Source of the DNA: Oxytricha trifallax
Lineage: Eukaryota; Ciliophora; Spirotrichea; Sporadotrichida; Oxytrichidae
Assembly: GCA_000711775.1 (NCBI GenBank)
Contig: ARYC01000529.1
Span: 38,161-102,160 of the forward strand
Reading direction: 5' to 3'
Length of the DNA stretch: 64,000 bases
This document shows positions 11,601 through 24,304 of the stretch, in pieces (within the stretch, counting starts at the first letter, position 1; every line of letters starts with the position of its first letter). The notes beneath the pieces were generated by a model. The model was not told the origin of the DNA. It made no database searches and saw only the letters and a list, made by a program, of their open reading frames with translations. The position numbers and the translations under genes are program-made.

Positions 11601-14600
11601 CTTTTAGTATAAACAGAGTATTAATACTCTGAATTAACTATAAATGATTTGCTTATTAGCTTTAAATTTTAATATCTTTTGAATAAAACTTCTTTAAAAT
11701 ATGATAAAAATAAATTACACTTATTATTCCCAACAACCAATAATATGAATTAATATAAATTAACAAAAAAAAGTGACATTTTACTCCAAAATTAGAACTA
11801 AGAATAGTTATCGTGGCATGTACGCTAAAAAAATTAATGTGCCTAAAAGTTATTTTTATCATTATAAAAATTAATCATTCTTTTAAATACTCATAAAGAT
11901 GCATCTGAACTAGTGTGAATTGAATGTTGACAATCTAGACTTTTATACAAATTAATAATTATATTATTCTTCACAAATTTTTTGATAGTGAGTAAATGAT
12001 ATTGGTGAAACTCCATTCATTTAAATTTAAATTAGTTAATAATGATTCTTGAGATTAATCATAAACCAAGTTCAAGTTTGATTTGAATAAAAATCCTTCT
12101 ATTTATTAAATAATATCAATATCTCTTACCAATTTTTGTTAGCAGTAATTGAACGCAGCGAGAAAATATCCAATGACCTTTTACATCCTAACCATCGTTA
12201 TATTGTTCTTCATAGTTTCATCCTATTAATGCTATACTTCTTGCAATCAGAAATAATTTAACTTTTTAAGTTTTATTATTTTCGATACTCCCCTCCTAAT
12301 TAAATTTAAAGTTTTTTTTAAATCAAATTTATTGAAGAATTTGGAATTTTATAGTTCATTTGCTCTTAGCAACTTAAAGATGCTTTCAATAAATTTATAA
12401 ATAGATTAATATTTATTAGTCAAACTATGCATATATACTTTGAAATATTCATCAATTTTGTCAACCAACTCATTAAAGTAACTGTCATTATTTAGCAATC
12501 TACTCAATCAAATTTATATTAAGTATTAAAATATTAATATTTCAATGTTTTTATCTCTCTATCATAAATAAACTATTTCAACATATACATAGATTGTATA
12601 ACTTGAGTGGTTATAATTATGTCACTTTTATTCTTGTTATTTATTAGATTCTTAACCCTTAATCATTATTCTATAGTATTGTCAATTAACTAAATTATTT
12701 TCTAGTGTCTTTTGCTCCTTTGAAATTCTTAAATGTCAATTACTTAATAATAATCCGGGAAATAGCAATAAACTGATATAACCTTATAAACAATTGTTTC
12801 AGAGCATTTAAAGCTGAAGTTAAAATGATAACAATATTAAATCACCAAACTAATTAAAGAATAAACTCCAATGCTAAAAATTAATAATAATTAAAACAGT
12901 TAAATAAACATATAAGCTGATTTACGTTTCTTTGAGTTTAATCTTGGAGCAATTCGTTATCTTTTTTCCTTATCTACATTACAATAGCAGAGATAATGCT
13001 GATTAACCGGATTCAAGCATAGATATATAGTGAAATTTCTACTTTTGAATACTACTTAGTCATCAAAAGGTACTCAATAAACATCCTATGACCAAAAATC
13101 TATAATATAATCTATATACAGACTAAACTAAATAAGCAAGTGAATCTAAAAAGAACAAGACTGCCCTACTTTTGTAAAAATATTAAATTATCATCTATGA
13201 ATAAATATAAAAATCTTTCATAAATATAAGGTTTAAATAAATCTATAATTTAAAGTTTTAAAAATAGACAAAGAGTTCAGCATTTTGCAATAATCTAACT
13301 ATAATTTAAGGGTATTCAGATTATAATTCTTAATTATTTTTAAAAGAAATTTATAAGATATTGATTGATAATAATAATGATTCTAAAAGAAATAATAAAT
13401 ATCTTGTAAAGCACCTCATTTAACTATTCATTTATCTTAATACTTTCACCAATAAAGTTAATTAATACAATATTCAACCGAGTTTTTGCATATCTCCATG
13501 CACCATACTTAGATTAAATTCATTTTATTGCTACTTCCTTTTTAAATATGTATCAGTTCCACTATCATGCCTAATTTTATACTTGTCATTTTATATATTT
13601 AAAATTCTTTATAATTCCTATTTTATTTAGAGTTATAATTTTGATTATTTAGACTGCTTTAAATCTTCAAATTCTAAGGTGACATTTGTTATTTTAACGA
13701 TTTGGATTTTTTCTACTATTAATTAAGATAATTATTCTTAAATTAATATGCATTCAAATTAATAAATGTTTAATAAACCAATGATTCACTCTAATGGGTT
13801 AACTTTTAACTAAATATAATAATTTTAGCGTAATAATTGTGAAAGATTCAAATTGGCAACATGAATATTATGAAAAATTCAAGTTCACATGAACTTACTG
13901 CTAAAAATTTTGGATAACATATTTGCTACTAATATTCTATTTATTTAGTGCAGGTATTTTAGAAGTTTCCTCTAAAATTGACAATATATAGTTAGCTCAA
14001 ACAAACTTTTGTAATAAGCTGCTATTCGTCTGTTACTCTATCCTTTTTTATTGTTATCATATAGTTTATAGGTTTGCCTAGAAATTAGTCTTTTAATATG
14101 TTATTTTAGCATATTCTTTCAACAAACCCTAAGAGTTTCTTTATCTAATGGCTTTCCTAATATATTAATAGATTTACTCATTACTATTCATTGGAGATTT
14201 ATTTTATGATCTTATGAAAAAATATCTACAAATCACACACTTACCTTTTCTGAATATAAAGGTTGTGATAAAATTAAGGGAGGAAAATACTTGTAGTGCT
14301 ATGAAAGGAATTTTTTATTAAGAATATTAACTACTTTCAAATAAATCAATTTTATTTACATTATTATTGGGTATATAATCATGAAAAAAACTAAAGTTTT
14401 CATAATTATTATTCTACATTAGTTTATAATAATTAAAGATAATTTTGTGAATAAAGTGAGGAGTAGTCAAAAAAAAGAGATAAAATGATTATCATAGGAA
14501 CAATTAAGATGAGTATCTAATAGAAACATTAATTCAATTTTATTATCTTCATCATTAATAAGAAAACTAAAGATAATTGACCATATATTTTTCCAGCAAT

Positions 14601-17600
14601 CCTTAGCTTAATCTCTGTCTTTACTCATATTTTAATGAATACTTAACAACTCCATAGTCTTTAAAGTTTCATTTTTTTTTATATTATGATGATTATATTT
14701 TTTAAAATCTTGAACTTTTTATTTAAAATTAAATAAAAAGGTAAATACAAGTATTATTTATTTTTAAAGTTGAAGAATCACAGATTAGAAGTTGATATTA
14801 TTCCCATGAAATCAAACAAGGCAATTTATGCTTTTGTATAATAAGCCATTAATTTCTATTCTTTTAATAGTTTGTTTCAATCCAGTTTGAGTTCCAACCT
14901 ACATAATCATATATTTTAAAGAAAAGAATTATTTTGTTTATTTTATATTATTTATTTATAAAAGTGATTAAATTTTTGAAATTAACTTATTATCAGATAT
15001 TTATAATTTGCAATGTCAAAGTCAATTATGAATGCTCGAGTAATATTGGTATTAATGATTCAAAAAAATAAAATGTTCTTTCTTTGATCTAATAAAGCTA
15101 GAAATTTAGTATTATTTAACTCAAAACAATATTATTTATTATAATAAATATTTTATTTGGATATTTAATGATATTGATAAAAAAGTTGCAAGCCAATTAT
15201 CACTAGATTAAGCCAATTATTACTGGGAGTCTTTCTTATTCTTAACTAAATGACTCGGTTAACTAAGCATAGGCTCCTAAGCTTTCGAAATATTTTGAAA
15301 GTTAATGGAAAATATGTACCCTAAACAAGTGGGGTTACTTGTTTAATACTGTTCCTTTAATAACTACGAAGATATTTTTGAATTAATAATAACTTACTAT
15401 TCTTTTGCTGTAAAGCTCCCGCAATTTTGTAGTTGCTAAAGTTTCAGAGTTATGTAAATTGTTACTTATGCATAATTTCAGGGTAAAATTATAACGATGG
15501 CTTCATTAGCAGATAAAATAATTTCATAATCTAAAGACCACTTCAACTACCAATAAGTAATGTAGTATTGCAATTTATGTTTATGCAAACATCGATTTTC
15601 AATTGAATTATTTTAGAAGTTAAGTGAATTTTATATCATATTAGCTATTTATAAACTATAGCAAGTTTAACAAATAAATTATGGTTTTTCATATTTAATG
15701 AATTATAGTTATCTTTAATTTTAATAATTACTGATATAATTCTTGGATTAAAAATTGAAATTATATAAATATATGATGAATTTTATCAATAAATATTGAT
15801 AACATCAAATACTTAATTAGTTAAAATTTAATAAGTGATAATATGCAATAGATTATAAATTATATTATTGTATTTTTTAGATTAAACTTTAATTCAATTC
15901 GATGAATAATAAATAATAATTAAATGATTTATAATAATAAAGAAAATATTTTTATATACAAATTTGGACATTTTCTATTCCAGATCCCAAACCAAAACTC
16001 ATTGAATGAATCAATACCAATTATTTAATTCTTTCTTAAGGTCTTCTAAATATTTGTAATTTATAATAAATTCCAAAGTTTTATTATTATTATAGGAGTT
16101 ATCAAGTTTCTTTGAATATTTTATACTTAAATTATTCAAGATTTTGATAAAAATGTAAAGCTGTAGTAAATTTTTCAATTAGAGTTTTAATTTAAATTAT
16201 ACTTTGTGAGTAAAACTGATTAAGCTTTCTTAATACTATCAAAGGTATTCACAAAAAGTATTAATCAATTTATAAAAATCATGGATTTAATAATTATATA
16301 CCATAAATGATAATTCTACAAATCATAAGCAATATAAAGAGTGGGATTAGTTGTAAGTTAAAAGATTAAGGACAGTGTTTTCTGAATGTGAAGAAAAATT
16401 ATTTTTAAAAAAGAGCAAGGAAATTTTGGATTAAAATATCTCTTCTGATATTGCTAAAATACAATTGAATTGTGAAATTTCAACAATAAATAAATAAAGC
16501 AAAATTAAAAAATATAATCATTTGATGAATACACTATAGATGAAATGGAGATCATAAAATGATGATAATTTATTTTAAAATCAGATGAATATCGATTAGT
16601 TGAAATTACCCTAATAGAAAAAAAGAAAATATAAAATAATTAAATATAGAAAACCCTGAACAAAACCTTTCTTTTATATCACAAAACCCTAATACAAGTC
16701 TAGCCCAAAACGCCAAAGAATAATATAATTAAATTTGTTTAATACCCAACGAAGCGAGTTATTTATTATTATAATGTATCTCAACCTATACTGAAATCAT
16801 TTATAATAAATTTTATAAAAAATCTAAAATTATAATATTTTCAATGATAAAATTCCTTCTTATTATTATATTATGCCCTATTTTTATATTATTTATTAAA
16901 CTTTTTCTTTGGAATTTGAAATAAATGATATATCTTATCTCAAATCATTGGAAATTTAATTAATTAATTCAAATTAATTCATTATAAATTGGAACTGATC
17001 TGCACCATTTATGTAATTAACAAATATTTTTATATTAATTTTTTAATTTAATGGAAATTAAATTTTAGTGTTTATTTATATTGCATTAATATATTAGTCA
17101 CAAGAAGTTATCTTTGTAAATTGTGACAGGATTTCTCCAGTACTTTTTTATTTCCCAAAAAGTAAATTTTGAGGTGATTTTATTTTAGTATCCCTCAATT
17201 GCTGATATGAAATTAGTCTATAGTCCGTTCAATTTTTGAATCATTTTCCGGGATTTATCAGAGGTATATAAGAAAAGTCAGGCATTCGTAACAAAAACTA
17301 ATGCAATAATTAAATAATTTCTCAATTGTTAAATTAATGTTTGTCAAATAATGAAGAGGTTTTAGTTTTCGTTAGTAGGAAATATTACTTTTTCGATCTT
17401 CTAGCAGGCTAAACGAACCTAAATCTGCTCTTCAATTTGTTATAATTAAGGAAATTTTTAAAAAAGGTTCTATACAAATCCTGGTATATTAAGACATTAA
17501 ATTAGTCACACATAGGAGACTTTGATCTGAGGTTAAATTGAAAATAGAAATAAATACAATTTAATGCATTATATAAGAACAATTTAAACGAGTTACAGAT

Positions 17601-19400
17601 GAGTTAAAAAATATTGTTTTTGATTTCATAAAACTTAATTACCACATTTTAAAGCTAGATGAACGCAGGTAATAGCGACCCCAATTTGAGGACATTTTTT
17701 AAATAATCATTTTCCAGTCATAACTGAAAAAAGTCTATTCATGACATTTTTATTACGAATTTTGGTAAATCGTAAAAAGTGTAATGCTGATTTCCAAAAT
17801 TAAAGTAAAAAAATTATCTGCAGATAAGTGACAGCGTTCGCACCAAATTTTGAAGGTAGTGTAATTGGGATTACATTAAAACTAAGCTAATCATATTCCT
17901 CGAATCCTGAATAGCCAGAAACTTCATTATAGTCTGTATATATAATAACTTCTTACTTGACCCCAGTCAAGGGTTCACTTTATAGAATTATAGAATATAT
18001 TTATGATGATTTTAATTTCTCTTAGTTTATCTCTATAGAGTTCCTCTCTGATCTCGATTAAGATAGATAATTTGACAACTGATTCAGTATTCTATGGATT
18101 ATGTGAGCATAAAATTAAGCTAAAGGAATTCGCTCAACATATTTTTTCACTCATTTTCACATTGATAACATTATAACCCATTAATGATTATACATTTTAA
18201 GTTTCATTTTAGACTAGTCTATGGGTTTTTTGTGGATTTAAGGGAGTATTTTCAAAAAAGTTGCGATAACTTCATATAGGGTAGTGCAGTTTACTTTTAT
18301 TTAAAGCTCAAATATTGATCCTATATTTAGATGATGATCATCCCATTAATTGGATTAAGAAATGATTTAATAATTATATTATTTTTAAAGTTTGAATTCT
18401 TATATTATAGTGTCAATAAGTTAAATTATTTATATAGTGAAGTGCCATTTAACTTTGGATAAGACAGGATAAAATGTTACTTGCTCAAAAGAGATTCACT
18501 ATTAACTTTATTTTATATCACATCTATTGAGAGAGATATATAATATTAATTTGACATCAAACCTTAATAATCAGATTTCAAAAAAGTACAAACATATTCC
18601 ACTTCTGATGCAGTAATATAGTAGAAAATATTGATTGGTTTCATCAAGGTTTACTGCTTACAATTTTATAATTTAATAATAAAGCTTTATTTAATTTCCA
18701 AATCCTCGAATGTATTGATAATAAATTTTTTGAATTATAATAAATATTTCAAATAAATTAATATCTGAATATTATTTTACTATTTATAATTATAAATTGA
18801 GCAACGATTTTAAATGGCAATGTTTTTAGATTACAAATAATGTAATTTAATTGTTATCTTATTTATTTATGATATTTAATAATAAAAGCTATTATAGTTT
18901 TAGATTATAATAAACTCCAAAGAATAATAAATAAAGTATTAATTGTTAAAATTCAGTATGAATAGAAATAAAGTATAAATGCCCAAATTATTAAAAATAT
19001 TAGCATTTTAGCTTGCATTAAAAAGTTTAAAAATCTAAATTTTATACTTTATGTGTTATTAGCTTATAAATGCTTCACCCAAATAGAATTACTATACAAT
19101 TCATTATAAATATTATTTATATAAACATAAGCAATTTATAATTTTTACATTAAATTTTAGAAAGTTCTATTGTTTATTCATAGTTTATGAAATAAATAAC
19201 TTTTTATTTTAATCCATAAATTTGATATCAGTTTTAATTAATATTAGTAATTTTCTTATCTTCTGAATCTTATAAATATTATTAAATGTTAGAATCCTCC
19301 TTTAAATATTAAGAATGATCTATATTTCATTTTTAGAACTTATAGTTTTTTATTTTAATATTAAACCTACAGAGTCTTTATTTAATTCGTTAGTTTATTG
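11601..19400. other. Long AT-rich stretch, no supported gene
   Basis: About 7.8 kb of AT-rich DNA. Some frames stay open for over 250 codons (for example plus strand 13090-13860) but show no G excess at first codon positions, so I do not call them. 17100-18330 is somewhat less AT-rich and contains no convincing frame. Minor items are a short direct duplication AAGCCAATTAT at 15192 and 15211, and ACCCAACGAAGCGAGTTAT at 16744, which resembles part of the inverted repeat at 46.1 kb. Confidence 0.35.
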
Positions 19401-19785
19401 TCACAACTGTTTAGATCCTTATTTAATAGTAAAAATATGGAAATATCTTATGAGTCTTCTAGCTATTCCTAGAGTTTAAAAAGTAAATTGTTTTTTATTG
19501 TCTTCATAGAGTTTAGGATTGACATTTGCTGTGAAGAGTTTCAGGTAAATTTATTCTTTTTTGAATTATTATATTAGCTGAGTCATCAAAATGACTTTAA
19601 AGGGGCCCTTTCCCTTCATTTTAATAATGTTTACATCAAATTACTTAAAAAATATCTGATCTTCATCTAACAAGGGTTCAATTGAATAGTCTTGTATATT
19701 TGGAAGGAAAACAGATGATTGAGCTATTAAGATATCTTTCTTTTTTGGTTATTTAGTATAAAGTCATCTTTTTCAATTCTCCATA
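19401..19785 (-). CDS. Coding segment, unknown protein
   Basis: The minus strand is open for about 128 codons, ending in TGA at 19403-19401, with strong coding character: clusters of GAA/GAT/GTC codons, Pro and Gly residues in mixed context, and an acidic LLDEDQ motif followed by basic and hydrophobic alternation. An upstream TGA lies near 19788, beyond which a Glu/Lys-rich frame continues out of phase. It may belong with the minus-strand gene start at 20630. Family not recognised. Confidence 0.5.
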
Positions 19786-20341
19786 TTTATATTTGTTTAA
19801 TGAAAGGTGGGTGATGAATTTTAAGAAATCAATTTATTTCAAGTCTTTCGATATTGTTCCTTATTCATTGTTAGTTGAAGAGCTTTGGGAATATATTATG
19901 ATAAACCTTGAGATATGTAATTAAATAAAAGTGATTCTTTCTACTGTGATTAGTCATTAGCTGTCTGTATCTATATAATAGTTAAAATCTCGTTTCAATG
20001 TTGTTAATCTGAGCTTCCAATCAATTATATGATTATGCATAATCTTTGGATATTGATCACTCTAACTTAGTTCTCTTAGAAAATATTTGATTAGAGATTG
20101 ATAATTGATGTTTATTCAACAAAATACTCTAATTCTTAATAAGAATTGCCTAATTTACAAATCATTTAAAGATAATTTGAGGTATAAAAAGAGAAATATT
20201 TCATTTAACATTTCTAGTCTAGTTTAGTTGCTAAAATAACAATTAATAGAATCATTATTAGTCAGGTATAATTCTATATTAGAATTAGGCAATAGGGCCT
20301 TTTTATAATTTGAAATATGTCAATATAATATATTGGAATTA

Positions 20342-20490
20342 GTTCAGAGCTAGGTCGACAGGTGAGTGGTAGCCTGCCCAAATGTCAACGGTTTATCACC
20401 GGCAAATGACCTTTAGACCTCTCAACCTCTCTAACTTTCGTAGTAGCAATATGAACGGGATAGCCTCACATATGCGGCCTAGCTCTGAAC
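20342..20490. other. GC-rich segment closed by a 13-bp inverted repeat
   Basis: GTTCAGAGCTAGG at 20342-20354 is repeated in exact reverse complement at 20478-20490, enclosing 123 bp that are near half G/C in an environment of about one quarter. Internal short stems exist, such as CGGT/ACCG around 20390-20402. Three readings are possible: a structured RNA with a long terminal stem, an inverted MDS whose pointer is this repeat, or the continuation of the minus-strand gene with two in-frame TGAs. Joining the minus-strand frame at 20490 to the plus-strand frame at 20342 through the repeat is also open. I cannot choose between these. Confidence 0.5.
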
Positions 20491-20630
20491 AAGGTCCTTT
20501 AGTCGATCAGCCTAAATAAACCCATGAGTATTCCATCACTAGATATAATGTTCTACAGAAACTTACCTGGTAACCTTGTGATGTAGATGCTTGCAATGAG
20601 GTCACTGTCTCGATCTTTTATATCAGCCAT
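20466..20630 (-). CDS. Gene start segment, 54 codons, unknown protein
   Basis: ATG at 20630-20628 begins a 54-codon frame with an acidic/basic N-terminus (MADIKDRDSD) and regular hydrophobic spacing, ending at TGA 20468-20466. The frame resumes beyond the TGA with good codon bias. Upstream of the ATG the DNA becomes AT-rich at once, as at the start of an MDS. The plus strand of the same interval is also open, so strand assignment rests on codon bias and on the minus-strand neighbour at 19.4-19.8 kb. Confidence 0.4.
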
Positions 20631-21458
20631 TAATGCAGGTAAAAATATATAATAAATTATAAAATTCTCATTTGATTAATTGCTACTACTACCAGACCTT
20701 GGCTTTATACTACTACTATATTGAAATTATAAGAATAAACTAATAGAAATAAATAAGGAAATTCCAAAAATAAAGCGAGTATTAATATTATTTTGAATTT
20801 GCAATAACATAATTGAATGACTAAATTTAAAAAGTTATTAGTTAGTTAGTTAATAACTTGAGGTAAATTATTAAAAAGTTATTATTGAAATTATTAATCC
20901 TTTTAAATATTTTACTGTAATTGTTTCTATTAAGCATATGGAAAAAAGAGGACTCTCACTAACAAACAATCCCTTTTATAGTAGAATTGAGATGAACTTT
21001 GGCAAAAGTTATCTCAAGAACCATTAAATATTTGGGTATTGACGTCCTAAGCTCACACAAGTAAACAAATAATTTATCTTATGATCAATATTCTCATATT
21101 ATATATGTTAATTATTAATTAATATAAAGACAAACTTTCTACATGCATGTTTCTATTTATTTTACTAATATTAACTAATTACCAAAATCTTAATCCTGTA
21201 AATTGTAAAACTAATTCGTTTTTCCAATAATTAATTACATTTACTAAAATTTAAATTTGATTGATGAATAGCACCTTGTATTTATGAGATGATTAAATAA
21301 AACATTATTTACATTTCATTAATAGATATTATTTCTTATTTAAGCATAGTTATTCACAACATATTCAAACTGTTTGTTCACTCCTTATATTTTACTTAAA
21401 TTTCTTCTCCATAATGATTGATAAAGAAATTCTTCGATACTGTTAGAATCACTGGGCA

Positions 21459-21663
21459 TCATATTATACATATGCTTAATCCAAATTTCAAGACATTCCA
21501 CAGTCTTTCAATCAAATTTTAATGGAGCATTTCCCTTTTTTCATAACCGTTTATGTTATTAATACGTCGTAGGTGGTTCATTCTAAGAAGATTCTAATCA
21601 ATTGCAATATAAGCTAGCCATCCGTCTATATGAATTACGCTATCCTGTGCAACATGCTGTCCT
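21459..21663 (-). pseudogene. C-terminal DDE part of ISXO2/Merlin-like transposase
   Basis: The minus-strand frame contains IHIDGWLAY, the typical D-G-W-x-A-Y second catalytic Asp motif of ISXO2-like transposases, and about 45 residues later HQNLIERLWNVLK, matching the family H.N.IE..W..LK motif with the catalytic Glu. TAG and TAA are used as glutamine within it. A TGA at 21461-21459 ends the frame soon after the Glu motif. It lies about 1.2 kb from the N-terminal fragment because of the MITE insertion and further decay. Confidence 0.65.
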
Positions 21664-22053
21664 ATAATTCTCTCTAAAGTTCAATGAGTTCTGTTTTCAA
21701 CTCGGAATATTTCATTAAAAAATTAATTTTAACAAATAATAAATTGTCAAAGAAAATAAAACTTAGTAAATAATATCATTTTTATTATAAAAGGGAGATG
21801 TATCACAAAAATTACAAAAATTAATTTAAAAATTAAAAAGTTATGTTTAATATTTGTTGTATGGTTAATTTAAAATTCATTTTTTGGATCACTTAAGTAT
21901 TACTAATGAAATTAAATAAGCAAAATAAATCTTTATCCTTTTTAAATAAAAATTTTATATAAATATTTTTATAATATTTTAAATTTCTGGGAAGATTCTT
22001 CAATAAACCCCCCTATCCATATCTGACTTTAGTAAATGCTAGATTCTGGATAT

Positions 22054-22593
22054 GAAAAGTTGGGGGGGGGAAAGTTTCCTGCACTCGTGATAGTTTCCTG
22101 CACTTTTTTATTATGTAAAATTTCATAAATTTAACAATAATTTTTTTTACAGCCCATAAATTTTAAGAAATTTTTATATCATATACGAACTTTATGAAAA
22201 TATAGTGTTATACATTATCTAATATTATATAGAATTGAAAGAATTAATTAGAATTCTTACAACAATTGGATAAAATATTTGGAATTTCATTAGTACAGAG
22301 AGAACAATATTTTGGTTAAGATACAGAAGTACTAATATCAGATGGAATCTATTTTGTGGAAATATTTCATCCTTGCTTGGATGGTTACTAGATTCCATGT
22401 TAATAAAGATATTGATTAATTGAAGAATAGATTAAGTAATATATATATATAAAAAAATCAGTAAAAAATTTGGTTGATAAATGTGATAAAAATCAAATTC
22501 TAAAAATGAAAAAAAATTTAGTGCAGGAAACTAACCTAAAAATTTTTTTTTATAATAAACCGGTGCAGGAAACTTTTCCCCCCCCGAAAAGTT
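22054..22593. mobile_element. 524-bp MITE with poly-G termini and 8-bp TSD
   Basis: The element spans 22062-22585. It begins with nine G followed by AAAGTTTCCTGCAC and ends with the reverse complement, closing in eight C. Each end carries a second copy of GTTTCCTGCAC, in inverted orientation to the other end (22093-22103; 22522-22532). The direct repeat GAAAAGTT lies immediately outside at 22054-22061 and 22586-22593. There is no coding capacity, so it is non-autonomous. The 8-bp duplication fits hAT- or Merlin-type transposases; its TIR differs from that of the host element. Confidence 0.8.
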
Positions 22594-22860
22594 TAATGAG
22601 CTGTGTGTCTAAAGACTTTCATCCAATTTAGTTAGTTATAATATAAATAATGAATTTATTAAATATTTTTTTTGTTTAGGCATGTTTTTTTGAGAAAAAA
22701 ACATTAAGAAATTTTATTAATAAATATCAACAAAAAGTCAATATAAATTTAGAATAAAAACAGTTGTTATAACAATAAAAATGTATTTGTTAAAATAAGG
22801 AGTTTAAAAAATGACACTACAATTAAAAAAAAATTTTTATATTTTATATTGAAAATGTGT

Positions 22861-23103
22861 TTATTTAAACAAATAATATGTAACTAGTTCACTTTCTTCC
22901 GTTTGGATACTCCCTTCTAGCTAATAAATATCTTGTTTAGTTACTTATTAATGCTGAATTATCCTACTTATCTGTTAAAAAAGCTTAGCTACTGATTTTC
23001 GAGTGGTCTAAATGTTGAATTACTTGCCAATATCGTCAACTGACTCTGTAGTGTTACGGCTACTAGGAAATGTAACAAAAAGCAATTCATGCAGAATTTG
23101 TAT
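22861..23103 (-). pseudogene. N-terminal part of ISXO2/Merlin-like transposase
   Basis: An open minus-strand stretch of about 80 codons. It contains a helix-turn-helix-like region followed by LEGSIQTEESEL. The layout resembles the ISXO2-like pattern in which a helical region precedes a GG....VEIDES motif that carries the first catalytic Asp. Here the position equivalent to that Asp appears to be Glu (EES), so this copy would be inactive even without its breaks. The identification rests on the match of order and spacing with the C-terminal fragment in the same element. Confidence 0.45.
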
Positions 23104-24304
23104 AGTGAAAGTATTTGTACTCTCTATAGTTTAACCCTTTTTAATGACTGACTAGTGAGACAAGTTTTTTCATACCCTCAATATTACACAAATCGTGATA
23201 CCCTGCAGATTAGGTATATTTAACATCCATATCAATCTAAAATTTTATGCATTGAACGTTAATAGAAAGAATTCCACACTTTTATAATCATGTGTGGTAC
23301 ATTAAACAGCCAAGATGCTCGTATCAATTACAAATTGTTCTTAGAGGGCTTATATTAGTAAAGACTTAATTTATTATTAACGATTTATTACTAATGATTA
23401 AATTGATATAAACATGATTCTCAATTTACTTAAAAAAATTAAAACCCCAAATCATCAATTACAATATATTTTGCATAAGTAGAATAAATGATTTCCATAA
23501 TTTTAATTTATTTACTAAAAAAAAATAATATCCTTACCTTAACTAAATAAGAAATAAATTTTATAAATAGAGTTAGAAATGTCTATTTTTTTATCAATTT
23601 ACCTATTGGCTTTTTTGTATTTTGATATCAATAGTCGACATCCTAATAATATTGCAATTGAGTAAAAAGAAAAAAAATTAAAAAATCATCTTAAATAGAC
23701 ATTATATTTTAATCATAAGCAAACAATTTTCGTTTATTTAAAAGAAAAATATTTTTACTAATTATGATCGCTTATTCTCTTTAATAATGTGCAAAAAACA
23801 TATTTTTTAAATTAAGTATTTAAAAAATTATATTGTAAAAAATATATTATAAAATTTCAATTAAAGGAAATTTATAATTATTTGATAAAGAGTTATATAA
23901 TGATTTTAACTTTCAAATAATTTTAAACTATATTCATCATTTATGATTTAACAATCATAAATTTTTAATATTATATAGTAAATCACTGAGGTATTCATTA
24001 TCTAAAAAATAAGTTTGAATAAATATAATTAAACACAAATTTTTATGGTTAAACTATTAATAAGTTGTAATTATTATGATTAGAGAATATTCATCATAAG
24101 ATAAATTATTTGTTACTTGTGTGTACTCATGACGTCAATACCCAAATATTTTTCAAATCTGACTTTGATTTACTGGACTTTTGTTATTATATCAACAATT
24201 TAAATCCTATTAGTAAAGTAACAAAAACACAAGAGTAAAATTTGAGCAAATTTTGTGAATGTTAAATTAATCAATTATAAAATAGCTGAAAATATATTTA
24301 AGTA

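Larger units (their letters stand above)
21026..24151 (-). mobile_element. Merlin/ISXO2-like DNA transposon, decayed (3.11 kb plus 8-bp TSDs)
   Basis: Terminal inverted repeats of about 75 bp start GGGTATTGACGTC at 21034 and end in the reverse complement at 24143, with a conserved inner part AATAATTTATCTTATGAT. Both ends are bordered by the 8-bp AAATATTT (21026-21033 and 24144-24151), a target duplication of the size expected for the Merlin superfamily; because it is self-complementary, the exact TIR edge carries an 8-bp ambiguity. Two minus-strand fragments inside look like an ISXO2-type DDE transposase (22861-23103 and 21459-21663). The element is interrupted by the MITE at 22062-22585, so the full structure is a nested insertion. 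No intact transposase remains. Confidence 0.7.

Noticed and set aside
13090-13862. Open plus-strand frame of about 257 codons (TGA as only stop)
   Set aside because: G is not enriched at first codon positions, and with TGA so rare several open frames of this length are expected by chance in the window.
17100-18330. Moderately GC-richer region as a possible gene or RNA
   Set aside because: No frame with coding bias, no paired repeats and no RNA motif found on either strand.
20555-20575. ACTTACCTGGT resembling the 5' end of U1 snRNA
   Set aside because: The following sequence does not form or match U1 stem-loops, and the complement lies inside the 20466-20630 coding frame.
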